A stretch of DNA of 64,000 nt from Methylobacterium symbioticum (GTDB lineage Bacteria; Pseudomonadota; Alphaproteobacteria; Rhizobiales; Beijerinckiaceae), in contig NZ_CABFPH010000008.1 in NCBI RefSeq assembly GCF_902141845.1, positions 1 through 64,000 of the forward strand, written 5' to 3'. How positions within the stretch are numbered: position 1 is the stretch's first letter; every line of letters starts with the position of its first letter. This document shows positions 1 through 9,566 of this stretch, piece after piece. Below the pieces are notes generated by a model. The model made no database searches, was not told the DNA's origin, and worked only from the letters and a program-made list of their open reading frames with translations. Both the position numbers and the translations under genes were made by a program.

Positions 1-474
1 GTGGCGGCGGTGGCTGGCGTCCTCGGCGCGCAGGCCGCCATGCCAGGCAGCCGAGCGGGCGGCGGCGAGCGCGGCGTCCCCCGTCTCGGCCGCCGCGCAG
101 CGTTCCGCGAGCTCGGGCAGGCCGGCGACGCCGCAGAGCGGGCCGAGAATGCGCCGGATGCCCGCCACGGCAAGATGACGGGTGCGTGCGGCCTCGATCT
201 CCGGCCGGTCGGCCGAGCCCGAGAGGCGCAGCACGAAGACCATCAGGCGATGCCGCTCGGCATCGGGCATGGCATCGTTCAATCCGAGCGCGTAGGCCGC
301 GAGCGGATGCGAGAAGCAGGGCGGGCAATCGGCGCTGGAGCGGATCGCTCGGTAGGGCAGACCGGCCGCCACCACCGCCGCCTCGTTGATGCAGGTGCCG
401 CCGTCCGGCCCCGGAAAGGGGTGCGATCCGGCGAGCAGGCGCCAGTTGAGGATATGCCCGAAGCCGTCAGCCAT
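1..474 (-). CDS. Hypothetical protein, 3' end cut by window edge
   Basis: An open frame of 158 codons starts at an ATG at 474 and runs off the left edge without a stop, so the C-terminus is missing. The N-terminus reads MADGFGHILNWRLLAGSHPF, followed by GPDGGTCINEAAVVAAGLPY and a CPPC pair in SADCPPCFSHP. The conserved-looking Gly, Cys and His content suggests a soluble globular protein, possibly metal or disulfide binding, but I do not recognise the family. It lies 120 bp downstream of the Ni/Co exporter gene on the same strand. The opposite-strand frame here is a GC-driven shadow. The reading frame is well supported; the function is unknown. Confidence 0.65.
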   Translation of the reverse strand, partial: MADGFGHILNWRLLAGSHPFPGPDGGTCINEAAVVAAGLPYRAIRSSADCPPCFSHPLAAYALGLNDAMPDAERHRLMVFVLRLSGSADRPEIEAARTRHLAVAGIRRILGPLCGVAGLPELAERCAAAETGDAALAAARSAAWHGGLRAEDASHRRH

Positions 475-594
475 GCCGTCCTCGTCGTCCCGCGGGAGGC
501 CGAGGAGCCTGCCACGGCACGGCGGGCTTGGCGAGGGGCACTCGCAGCCGCGCCCCTCTGCGGGACCTGAGATCCGCGTCGGCTCGCAGCGCTC

Positions 595-1584
595 TCAGGC
601 GCCGCCGATCCCGAGCGCCAGGCCGGTGAGCATGGCGAGGCCCAGAACGAGCACGAAGGCCGCGGCCACGAGCTCGAGCCCGCCCAGGGCGATCTCGCCG
701 GCCCGCCCACGCCCGCCCGCAAGGCGCAGGGCCGCGGTCTTGGCGAAGACCGCGAGGCAGGCGAGCGCCGTGGTGGTGAGCGCGGTGCCGAGCGCCATCG
801 CCAGGACCGCGAGCATGCCGGCCCAGAGCACGCCCTGCGACAGGGCGAAGACCAGGAGCAGCACCGCGCCCGCGCAGGGCCGCGAGCCTGCGGCGAGCAC
901 CACGCCCGCGCGCTCGCGCCAGGATTCGGCCCGCGGATCGAGGCGGATATGGGCGCAGTCCGGGCCGCAGGCCGCCGGGTTCGCCGCCGCGAGGCGCCCG
1001 GCCTTGCGCCAGGTCACTGCGAGGCCGATCAGCGCCACGAGGGCGAAGCTCGCCGTTTCCACGAGGGTGCCGGCTCGCGACAGCGCCGCGGCCGTGGCGC
1101 CGAGGATCAGGCTGCCGATCCCGACGATCGCGATGGCGACGGCAGCCTGCAGCATCGCGGCGGCGAAGCTCAGGGCGCAGCCGCGCCGAAGCGTGCGCTC
1201 GCCGGCCACGATGTAGCCTGCGATCACCGCCTTGCCGTGGCCCGGCCCGGCGGCATGGAAGACCCCATAGGCGAAGCCGAGCAGCGCGAGCGGCATCCCG
1301 TCGCCGCCCGCCTTCAGCGCCTGGACGGCCGCCTGAAGGCTGCGGGAGAAGCTCGACTGGACGGCGAGCAGCCAGCCGCCGAGGCCCGTCGCGGCTGGCG
1401 CGGCCTCGCGGAAGCCGATGCCGAAGGGCGAGCGCGGGGGCGGCGCGACCGCACCTGGCATCACCAGCCAGGACAGGCCGGCGAGCAGAAGCGCAGCGGC
1501 CGCGATCGCCCCGGCCATCAGCGCGAGGCGCCGCGCGAGACGGCCGCGCGGCGCCTCAGCCGCCAGCCCGATGCTCACGGACAT
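595..1584 (-). CDS. RcnA/NicO-family nickel/cobalt exporter
   Basis: Integral inner-membrane protein of 329 residues in the RcnA/HoxN superfamily, which exports or transports Ni2+ and Co2+. The signature HAAGPGHGK is at residues 110-118, and the chain has about six to seven hydrophobic segments beginning near residue 22. The central part has a Cys- and His-containing loop (CGPDCAHIRLD) where RcnA proteins usually carry their variable metal-binding loop. Its ATG overlaps the end of the upstream DUF1007 gene by 10 bp, so the two are one transcription unit. DUF1007 plus RcnA-like permease is a recurrent bacterial pair. Nickel or cobalt specificity is inferred from the family, not from this sequence. 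Confidence 0.85.
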   Translation of the reverse strand: MSVSIGLAAEAPRGRLARRLALMAGAIAAAALLLAGLSWLVMPGAVAPPPRSPFGIGFREAAPAATGLGGWLLAVQSSFSRSLQAAVQALKAGGDGMPLALLGFAYGVFHAAGPGHGKAVIAGYIVAGERTLRRGCALSFAAAMLQAAVAIAIVGIGSLILGATAAALSRAGTLVETASFALVALIGLAVTWRKAGRLAAANPAACGPDCAHIRLDPRAESWRERAGVVLAAGSRPCAGAVLLLVFALSQGVLWAGMLAVLAMALGTALTTTALACLAVFAKTAALRLAGGRGRAGEIALGGLELVAAAFVLVLGLAMLTGLALGIGGA

Positions 1585-2243
1585 GCGACGAGAACCCGCT
1601 GCGCGTATTGCACGCCGTAATTGGAGGCCGCCGTCAGCGCCTCGAAGAAGGCTTCCGTCATGCCGGGCTTGGCCGCGTCAGCGGTTTTGGGATCGGGCGT
1701 CTTCGGCCGGGTGATCGTGGCGGCGCAGCCGGTGGGCGCCCCGGCGAGCCGCGCCGCGTCCGCGCCCTCGGCCAGGCCGAAGGAGACGAAAAAGGTCGGA
1801 TCGTAGACTTCGAGCGCGACGACGCCGCGTCCCTGCGTCGCCGGCGCCTTCAGGGGCAGCAGGAAGCTCAAGGTCAGCGCGTCGCCCTCCATCGCCATGC
1901 GCGGCTCGGTGGGCTCGGCGAAGGTCTGCTCCTTGCCGGCGACCTTGAGCTTCGTGAAGTAGCCGAATTCCGCGAGGTTCTGGGTGTTCTCGGCCGCAAG
2001 TCCCGCAAGCTCGTCGGGCGTCAGCTTGCCGTCGCCGTTCTTGTCGAGCCCCTGCGTGACGAAGGCCGAGTAGGCCGCGTCGAACGTCCAGCTGTGACGG
2101 ATGCCGGTGACCTGACCGGATGCGTAGTCGATCTCGGCCTTCGCGGTGACCCAGACATGCGGGTGGGCCGAGGCGGACGTGGCCGCCAGGACGAGAAGGC
2201 CGGCGACGGTGGCGAGGCGGAAGGCGGGCGCGGCGGTCGGCAT
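1575..2243 (-). CDS. DUF1007 periplasmic protein with EF-hand-like loop
   Basis: The protein has 222 residues when started at the ATG at 2243, chosen because it gives a clear Sec signal peptide (residues 1-26, cleavage after ASA before HPHVW). A longer frame upstream would bury that signal. The mature N-terminus HPHVW is typical of DUF1007 proteins, which accompany NicO/RcnA-type metal permeases. A segment DKNGDGKLTPDE matches the 12-residue EF-hand calcium loop (D1, N3, D5, G6, E12). It overlaps the exporter gene by 10 bp, implying coupled translation and a role as its periplasmic partner. That role is inferred from context; no biochemical function is established for the family. Confidence 0.8.
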   Translation of the reverse strand: MPTAAPAFRLATVAGLLVLAATSASAHPHVWVTAKAEIDYASGQVTGIRHSWTFDAAYSAFVTQGLDKNGDGKLTPDELAGLAAENTQNLAEFGYFTKLKVAGKEQTFAEPTEPRMAMEGDALTLSFLLPLKAPATQGRGVVALEVYDPTFFVSFGLAEGADAARLAGAPTGCAATITRPKTPDPKTADAAKPGMTEAFFEALTAASNYGVQYAQRVLVACP

Positions 2244-2398
2244 GGGTCGGACGCTCGCGGGCTCTGGTAAAGGATCGGTGAACGCGCTTGCCCGCTTCAT
2301 GGGGCGAAAGCGAGGCGTCCCGATCGTCCAGGCCTCGCGACGCGGTCTCGGGGGGAGCCCCGGGACTGCGCTGTCCAATGACCGCTCCTGCGCGCCTT

Positions 2399-2499
2399 AG
2401 AGCCGCGCCCGATCGCGTTGCGACGGGGCACGGCTCCAAGCCATTGTTGTGACGCGCTCTCTTACGCCGAACCGGCATCCATTCCGGCTTAAGACCGCT
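2399..2499. repeat. Dispersed intergenic repeat, copy A
   Basis: An approximately 100-bp element shares long stretches with 30909-31012 and with the ends of 29812-30013. Common blocks are AGAGCCG, CGATCGCGTTGC, TTGTTGTGA and CGCCGAACCGGCATCCA. The head folds as a hairpin: GAGCCGCGCCC pairs with GGGCACGGCTC with one mismatch, which is a G-U wobble on the minus strand. It abuts gltL, and the TAG stop of gltL (2500-2502) merges with the repeat end reading TAGAGCG on the minus strand. A role as 3'-UTR hairpin or terminator is inferred from position. Confidence 0.75.
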
Positions 2500-3354
<855 letters not shown>

Positions 3355-3388
3355 GGCACGATCCTCGTTGAAGCTGCGGCTTGCGCGC

Positions 3389-4081
3389 TCAGCGGATGAT
3401 GGCGACGCGGGCCTGAAGGCGCCGCACCAGGAACGAAGCGGTCAGGCAGATCGCGAAATAGACGACAGCCGCGAAGAGATACATCTCGACGAGGCGGCCG
3501 TCGCGCTGCGCGACCTTCGAGGCGGCGCCGAGGAAGTCGGTCAGCGACAGCACGTAGACGAGCGAGGTGTCCTGAAAGAGCACGATCGTCTGCGTCAGCA
3601 GCAGCGGCAACATGTTGCGGAAGGCCTGGGGCAGGACGACGTTCTGCATCGCCTGCCAGTAGTTCATGCCAAGCGCCGAGGCCGCAGCCGTCTGCCCCTT
3701 GGGGATCGACTGGATGCCTGCGCGCATGATCTCGGAGAAGTAGGCCGCCTCGAACAGCGTGAAGGTGATCAAAGCCGAGGGGAATGCTCCGACCTGGATC
3801 GGATTCGAAGCGCCGGTCACGTAGGCGCCGATATAGGGAACCAGGAAGTAGAACCAGAAGATCACCAGCACGAGCGGCAGCGAGCGCATCAGCTCGACAT
3901 AGACCTTGGCGATGTGCTTGAGGCCCGGCACGCCCGAGAGACGCGCCATGGCAATGAGTGTTCCCAGTACGATGCCCATGCCCGCCGCCATGGCGGTGAG
4001 CGAGACGGTGAACACCATGCCCTGCCCGAACAGGTAGGGCAGTGACGAGACGATGACGCTGAAGTCGAAGTTCGAAAGCAT
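3389..4081 (-). CDS. gltK: Glutamate/aspartate ABC importer permease (GltK-like)
   Basis: Inner-membrane permease of 230 residues in the HisMQ/GltK family, one of the two channel subunits of the importer. It has about five hydrophobic segments and the cytoplasmic EAA-type coupling loop [14 protein letters not shown], which docks on the ATPase. The ATG at 4081 overlaps the gltJ stop by one base (TGATG), indicating translational coupling. The much longer in-frame extension upstream is out-of-frame gltJ sequence and is not coding. Length and topology fit the family. Confidence 0.92.
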   Translation of the reverse strand: MLSNFDFSVIVSSLPYLFGQGMVFTVSLTAMAAGMGIVLGTLIAMARLSGVPGLKHIAKVYVELMRSLPLVLVIFWFYFLVPYIGAYVTGASNPIQVGAFPSALITFTLFEAAYFSEIMRAGIQSIPKGQTAAASALGMNYWQAMQNVVLPQAFRNMLPLLLTQTIVLFQDTSLVYVLSLTDFLGAASKVAQRDGRLVEMYLFAAVVYFAICLTASFLVRRLQARVAIIR

Positions 4082-4803
4082 CAGCGCTGCCCCGGGATCG
4101 TCACGGCGCGCTCGATGAACGAGGCCGCCGTGATCACGACGATGTTGATGAGGACATAAAGGAGCGTGGCGGCCGTGAAGGCCTCGAACACCTGGAAGGA
4201 GAATTCCTGCATCGAGCGCGCGCGGGCGGTGAGCTCGAGGAGGCCGATGGTGAGCGCCACCGACGTGTTCTTGAGGTTGTTCAGGAATTCGGAGGTGAGC
4301 GGGGGCAGGATGATCCGATAGGCGTTCGGCAGCAGCACGTAGCGGTAGGTCTGGGTGACGGTGAAGCCCATCGCGGTGCCGGCCATGCGCTGCCCGCGCG
4401 GAAGTGACTGGATGCCGGCACGGACCTGCTCGGCCACGCGCGAGGCCGTGAAGAAGCCGAGGCAGACCACGCCCGTGTAGAACGGTGCGTTCGGCAGCTG
4501 CTTCAGCCAATTCCCCCAGGACGTCGGAAGGACTTCCGGCAGGACGAAGTACCAGAGGAACATCTGGACCAGCAGCGGAATGTTGCGGAACAGCTCGACA
4601 TAAGCGGTGCCGACTGCGTTTGCCGCCTTGTTCGGCAGGGTGCGCAGGACGCCGATCACCGAGCCGAGACAGAAGGCCATCACCCAGGAACACAACGCGG
4701 TGGCGATGGTCCAGAGAAGCCCGGAGAGCAGCATGTCGGCATAGGTGCCGGCGCCTTCAGGCGAGGGCTCGAAGAAGATGCCCCAGTTCCAATTGTAGTT
4801 CAT
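4081..4803 (-). CDS. gltJ: Glutamate/aspartate ABC importer permease (GltJ-like)
   Basis: First permease subunit of the importer, 240 residues, beginning MNYNWNWGIFFEPSPEGAG as GltJ-type subunits do. It has several membrane segments and the coupling loop EQVRAGIQSLPRGQ. It follows gltI by 154 bp and overlaps gltK by one base. The gltI-J gap is wider than the other junctions, which often allows the abundant binding protein to be made in excess over the membrane subunits. I saw no convincing terminator or extra promoter within it. Confidence 0.92.
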   Translation of the reverse strand: MNYNWNWGIFFEPSPEGAGTYADMLLSGLLWTIATALCSWVMAFCLGSVIGVLRTLPNKAANAVGTAYVELFRNIPLLVQMFLWYFVLPEVLPTSWGNWLKQLPNAPFYTGVVCLGFFTASRVAEQVRAGIQSLPRGQRMAGTAMGFTVTQTYRYVLLPNAYRIILPPLTSEFLNNLKNTSVALTIGLLELTARARSMQEFSFQVFEAFTAATLLYVLINIVVITAASFIERAVTIPGQR

Positions 4804-4957
4804 TGATTCGAGACTTCGCCGAGTCCGGGCCGAGGGAGGTTCAGCTCAGTCGAGCAGATCGCGTGCGGATGCGCCGCTGGAAACCGCTCGATGGGCCTGT
4901 TTCTGCACAGGAACCTCGCGTGGGACTCGCAAGCCCCACGCGAGGCGCAACGCCGGA

Positions 4958-5881
4958 TCAGTAGACAGCCGGATCCGGGCTGTCGCTCGGGGTCTTGAAC
5001 TGCTTCTCCATCGCCTCGGTCATCGGCAGCTTCAGATTGATGCCCCGCGGCGGGATCTCCTTGGTGAACCACTTGTCGTAGAGCGCCTTGCCCTCAGGGC
5101 TGGTGTAGAGCGCCTTCGTCGCCGCGTCGGCGACGGCCTTGAAGGGCGCGTCATCCTTGCGCAGCATGATGCCGTAGGGCTCGGGCTTGGAGAGCGCCTC
5201 GGTCGAGATCGCGTAGGCGTCAGGCGTCTTCGAGCTGGCGGCGAGCGAGGCGAGCAGCACGTCGTCCATCACGAAGGCGGCGGCCCGCCCGGTCTCGACC
5301 ATCAGGAAGGCCTCGGCATGGTCCTTGGCCGGGAGAATGGTGAGGCCGAGTTTGCGCTCGGTGTTCGCCTCGTTGATCTGCTTGATGTTGGTGGTTCCGG
5401 AGGTCGAGACGACGGTCTTGCCCTTCAGATCCTCGATGGTCTTGAGGTTCGCGTCCTTCTTGGCGACGTAGCGGGTCGCCGTGAGGAAGTGAGAATTCGT
5501 GAACGTCGCCTGCTTCTGGCGCTCGGCGTTGTTCGTCGTCGAGCCGCACTCGAGATCGATCGTGCCGTTGGCGATCAGCGGGATGCGGGTCGCGGAGGTG
5601 ACCGGGTTGAGCTTCACCTCCATCTTGTCGAGCTTGAGATGCGCCTTCACCGCCTCGGCAATCTTGTAGCAGATGTCCATCGCATATCCGACCGGCTTCT
5701 GGTTCCCGTCGAGGTAGGAGAAGGGCACCGAGGAATCGCGGTAGCCGATGGTGATGGCGCCGGTGTCCTTCACCTTCTTGAGCGTTCCGGTGAGTTCCTC
5801 GGCCTGGACTGAGCCGGCGAACAGGGATGCGCCGAGGGCGAGGCCGAGTGCCACTCCGCGACGATCGAATTGAAACTGCAT
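4958..5881 (-). CDS. gltI: Periplasmic glutamate/aspartate-binding protein (GltI-like)
   Basis: Solute-binding protein of 307 residues, SBP_bac_3 family. A signal peptide ending SVQA precedes the mature start EELTGTLKKVKDTG. The hallmark blocks GYRDSSVPFSYLDG, ECGSTTNNAERQKQ, SGTTNIKQIN and EPYGIMLRKDD match GltI of enteric bacteria. The ATG at 5881 is preferred over the in-frame ATG at 5902 because GGGAG sits ten bases before it. It heads the gltIJKL operon. A second, diverged GltI-like gene lies at 13379-14284 on the other strand. Confidence 0.93.
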   Translation of the reverse strand: MQFQFDRRGVALGLALGASLFAGSVQAEELTGTLKKVKDTGAITIGYRDSSVPFSYLDGNQKPVGYAMDICYKIAEAVKAHLKLDKMEVKLNPVTSATRIPLIANGTIDLECGSTTNNAERQKQATFTNSHFLTATRYVAKKDANLKTIEDLKGKTVVSTSGTTNIKQINEANTERKLGLTILPAKDHAEAFLMVETGRAAAFVMDDVLLASLAASSKTPDAYAISTEALSKPEPYGIMLRKDDAPFKAVADAATKALYTSPEGKALYDKWFTKEIPPRGINLKLPMTEAMEKQFKTPSDSPDPAVY

Positions 5882-6148
5882 CAGAACGAAACTCCCAATC
5901 ATGCCGAGCGGGCGTCGGCGTGCGCCAAAGGCGCGCCCGGCGTGCAGGCGCGCCTTTGCAATGATGGTGCCGGTTTGCGGGGTTGGATCACGGAGATGCG
6001 AGCCGACCGGGCTGCCGCGCAGGGACGATGCAGGCCATATTCGACCCGGTGGTCGGGCGTGCTGCCGCGGCGAAGGCCGGATCTGCCCAGGTTATCCACT
6101 CTGATCGTCCGCCCACGGCGCCGAGCCGGGCGAGTTCGCCCGTGCCGC

Positions 6149-6180
6149 GTGCATCTTGCACATTCCTTGTGCGTCCGCAC
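6149..6180. promoter_or_regulatory. Pair of short palindromes, candidate operator
   Basis: Two near-identical inverted repeats lie side by side: GTGCATCTTGCAC (6149-6161) and GTGCGTCCGCAC (6169-6180). Their centres are about 19.5 bp apart, close to two helical turns. They lie about 270-300 bp upstream of gltI and 120-150 bp beyond the livK stop. This spacing suggests cooperative binding by a dimeric regulator, but short GC-rich palindromes also arise by chance. Confidence 0.35.
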
Positions 6181-6233
6181 CGGGTTTCCGGTGCGGCCGG
6201 AGAGACGTTCCACGGGCGATGTAGCGGCTGGAT

Positions 6234-6278
6234 GCGAACGGGGCCGCCCCGCGCATGCGCGGACCGGCCCCCATTCGC
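6234..6278 (-). terminator. Long GC-rich hairpin after livK
   Basis: GCGAACGGGGCCG (6234-6246) pairs with CGGCCCCCATTCGC (6265-6278), with an inner GCGCATGCGC palindrome. It begins 20 bp past the livK stop on the minus strand. There is no T run, so it is not a textbook intrinsic terminator. It may stabilise the mRNA end or assist Rho-dependent termination. Confidence 0.4.
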
Positions 6279-6298
6279 TCGGCTTGTTCCGCGACCGG

Positions 6299-7417
6299 CT
6301 ACTGGGTCACCTCGTTGCCGGTGTAGTCCACCGTGCCCTTGTCGTTCTTTTTCCAGGTATACATCACGTAGTCGGGCTTGGTGATGTCGCCCTTCTTGTC
6401 GAACGAGATCGGCCCGAGCACCGTGGTGAACGGCTTGCCCTCGCGCATGAAGGCGGCGACCTTCTTCGGATCGGCCGAGCCCGCGCCCTCGATCGCCTGC
6501 TTGAAGATCTGCACCGCGGCGTAGGCGTAGAGGGTGTAGGCTTCGGGATCGATGCCCTTGGCCTTGAAGGCGGCGACCGCGTCCTTGGCGTTCGGATTCT
6601 TGCGGGCGTCCGGCGGGAACGTGGTCAGCGTTCCCTCGGCACCGGGACCTGCGATGGCGACTAACTCCTTGTCGACCATACCGTCGCCGCCCATCATCGG
6701 CGCCTTCAGACCCTGATCCCGCATCTGCCTGATGATCAGGCCGGCCTCGGTGTAGTAGCCACCGAAATAGACCACGTCGATGCCGTTCTGCTTCAGCTTG
6801 GAGACAAGCGCCGAGTAGTCCTTCTCACCCGGGTTGATGCCCTCATAGAGGGTTTCCTTGCCGCCCTTGGCCTTGAAGGCCTTCAGTGTCTCATCGGCCA
6901 AGCCCTTCCCGTAGGGGGTCTTGTCATGAATGATCGCGACCTTCTTCCCCTTGAAGTTCTTCACTAGGTAGTCGCCCGCCACCGCGCCCTGCTGGTCGTC
7001 GCGGCCGCAGGTGCGGAACACGTTCCACAGGCCGCGCTCGGTGAACTTCACGTTGGTCGAGGCCGGCGTGATCTCGACGATGCCGGCATCGGCGTAGACG
7101 TCGGAGGCCGGGATCGACACGCCCGAGTTGAAGTGGCCCACCACGAACTTCACGCCATCCGAGGCGAACTTGTTCGCCACCGAGACGCCCTGTTTCGGGT
7201 CGGAAGCGTCGTCGCCCGACGAGAACTCGACCTTCTGGCCCTTGATGCCACCCGCCTTGTTGATGTCCTCGACGGCCTGGGAGACTCCGTTCTTGAGCTG
7301 GGCGCCGAAGGCGGCGCTGTTGCCCGTAATCGGACCACCCACCGCGACCTTCACCTGCGCCTGGGCGCCCGAGGCCAGGAGGCCGAGCGCGAGGCCCGCC
7401 AATAGTACTGCTCTCAT
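6299..7417 (-). CDS. livK: Branched-chain amino-acid-binding protein (LivK/LivJ)
   Basis: Periplasmic type I binding protein of 372 residues that delivers Leu, Ile or Val to the LivHM channel. The signal peptide MRAVLLAGLALGLLASGAQA is followed by VKVAVGGPITGNSAAFGAQ, the usual start of the Peripla_BP_6 fold. GHFNSGVSIPASDVYADAG carries the conserved Ser/Thr ligand region. It is the promoter-distal gene of the liv cluster, 69 bp after the DUF6867 gene. Length matches the family. Exact ligand is not readable from sequence. Confidence 0.93.
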   Translation of the reverse strand: MRAVLLAGLALGLLASGAQAQVKVAVGGPITGNSAAFGAQLKNGVSQAVEDINKAGGIKGQKVEFSSGDDASDPKQGVSVANKFASDGVKFVVGHFNSGVSIPASDVYADAGIVEITPASTNVKFTERGLWNVFRTCGRDDQQGAVAGDYLVKNFKGKKVAIIHDKTPYGKGLADETLKAFKAKGGKETLYEGINPGEKDYSALVSKLKQNGIDVVYFGGYYTEAGLIIRQMRDQGLKAPMMGGDGMVDKELVAIAGPGAEGTLTTFPPDARKNPNAKDAVAAFKAKGIDPEAYTLYAYAAVQIFKQAIEGAGSADPKKVAAFMREGKPFTTVLGPISFDKKGDITKPDYVMYTWKKNDKGTVDYTGNEVTQ

Positions 7418-7486
7418 CCCGGTCGTCTCCTTCGCTACTCACGATCCTTGCGCGGAATCAGTCGGCGCAAGGCGTTCCGGATCGGA

Positions 7487-7858
7487 TCATGGCCGCTGCT
7501 GCTCGGCACCGGAAGGGCGCTCGCGCCAAGTCAGCGGTGAGGTCTTCTCGTAGAGCCAACGGTACTGCGTGGTCATCTGCCGGGTTCGGGTCGCCCGGAA
7601 GCCGAGCGCGCCGATCAGCATCACCACGGCGGCGTCCGCGAGATAGTATTGCGCCGAGAGAAGCGTGCCCTCGAACAGGGCGAAATGGATGAAGCGCACC
7701 GCCGCCGCGACGAGGAGCAGCGAGAGCGCCGCTTGCCAGAAGGGGCGCCAGGCCCGCGCGACGGCGCGCGCCGCCATCCAGCCGGCCCAGCCGCCCATCA
7801 CGAGGGTGACGAGGAGGAAGAGCCAGACTGAAGGCTCTTCGTAGACGATGCCCTGCAT
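7487..7858 (-). CDS. Small membrane protein of the liv cluster (DUF6867-like)
   Basis: Membrane protein of 123 residues with about three hydrophobic segments: WLFLLVTLVMGGWAGWMAA, a second near residues 40-65 and VVMLIGALGFRATR. The conserved C-terminal part reads TTQYRWLYEKTSPLTWRERP. It sits between livF (2-bp gap) and livK, so it is co-transcribed with the importer. I believe it corresponds to DUF6867, a family known from alphaproteobacterial liv operons, but this naming is from memory. No function is known. An accessory or assembly role for the LivHM permease is a guess from position. Confidence 0.7.
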   Translation of the reverse strand: MQGIVYEEPSVWLFLLVTLVMGGWAGWMAARAVARAWRPFWQAALSLLLVAAAVRFIHFALFEGTLLSAQYYLADAAVVMLIGALGFRATRTRQMTTQYRWLYEKTSPLTWRERPSGAEQQRP

Positions 7859-7860
7859 GG

Positions 7861-8654
<794 letters not shown>

Positions 8655-8658
<4 letters not shown>

Positions 8659-9560
8659 GCTCCGGCCTCCCCATGACTTATGCCGACCTCAGCCTCGACG
8701 CGCTCGACCTCCTCGTCCTCGACGCCAAGATAGGCGGCGACGACCTTGGGATCGGCGCGGACCTGGTCGGGCGTGCCGTCGGCGATCTTGCACCCGTAAT
8801 CGAGCACCACGACATGGTCGGAGATCTGCATCACCACCGACATGTCGTGCTCGATGAGGAGCACGGAGGTGTGGTGCGCGTCGCGGATGTAGCGCAGAAG
8901 CGCGTTGAGCTCGGCGCTCTCGCGCGGGTTGAGGCCGGCGGCTGGCTCGTCCAGGCAGAGGAGCACCGGATCGGTGCACATGGCGCGAGCGATTTCAAGG
9001 CGTCGCTGCGCGCCGTACGGGAGCGCGCCGGCAGGATCGTCGGCGCGATCCATGAGGCCGATGCGGTCGAGCCAGCCCTTCGCCGTGTCGATCGCTGCCG
9101 TCTCGGCCGAGCGGTAGCCCGCGAGCCCGAGAAGCCCGAGCACGGTGAAGCCGGAGGCGCGCATCAGCGGCTTGTGCTGGGCGACGAGCAGGTTCTCCAG
9201 CACGGTCATGCCTGGGAACAGGCGGATGTTCTGGAAGGTGCGCGCCACGCGCGCCGTGCGGTTCACCGCGAAGTTCGGCAGCCGCTCGAGGAGATGCACG
9301 GTGCCGTCCGCATGCGCCAGGCGCAGCATCCCCTCGGTCGGCTTGTAGAAGCCGGTGATGCAATTGAAGACCGTGGTCTTGCCGGCGCCGTTCGGGCCGA
9401 TCAGCGCGGTGATGTCGCCGGCCCTCGCCTCGAAGGAGAGGTCGTTCACCGCGGTGAGGCCGCCGAAGCGCATGGTGAGGTGGACGACGGAGAGGACCGC
9501 GTCGCGGCCGACGGCGATCCTCTCGGCGGTCTTCGGGTTCGCGGGGGTCAGGACCGTCAT
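8655..9560 (-). CDS. livG: Branched-chain amino-acid ABC importer ATPase LivG
   Basis: Cytoplasmic ATPase of 301 residues, partner of LivF. IGPNGAGKTTVFNCITGFY is Walker A, PYGAQRRLEIARAM the signature region and LLCLDEPAAGLNPRE Walker B, all LivG-type. The first 25 residues are an extension, and the acidic tail VEDEEVERVEAEVG is longer than in enteric LivG. It starts six bases after the livM stop and overlaps livF by four bases. Confidence 0.93.
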
Positions 9561-9566
9561 GCCGTT

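Larger units (their letters stand above)
5882..6298. other. Intergenic region upstream of gltI
   Basis: About 417 bp without a credible gene; frames here lack start signals and look like GC-driven shadows. It holds paired palindromes at 6149-6180 and a long hairpin at 6234-6278, which is described separately. The gltI promoter must lie here, but I could not assign -35 and -10 boxes with confidence. Confidence 0.6.

Noticed and set aside
5899..6213. Frames of about 100 codons on both strands upstream of gltI
   Set aside because: Arg/Pro/Ala-rich, no start signals, and they overlap the likely promoter and palindromes.
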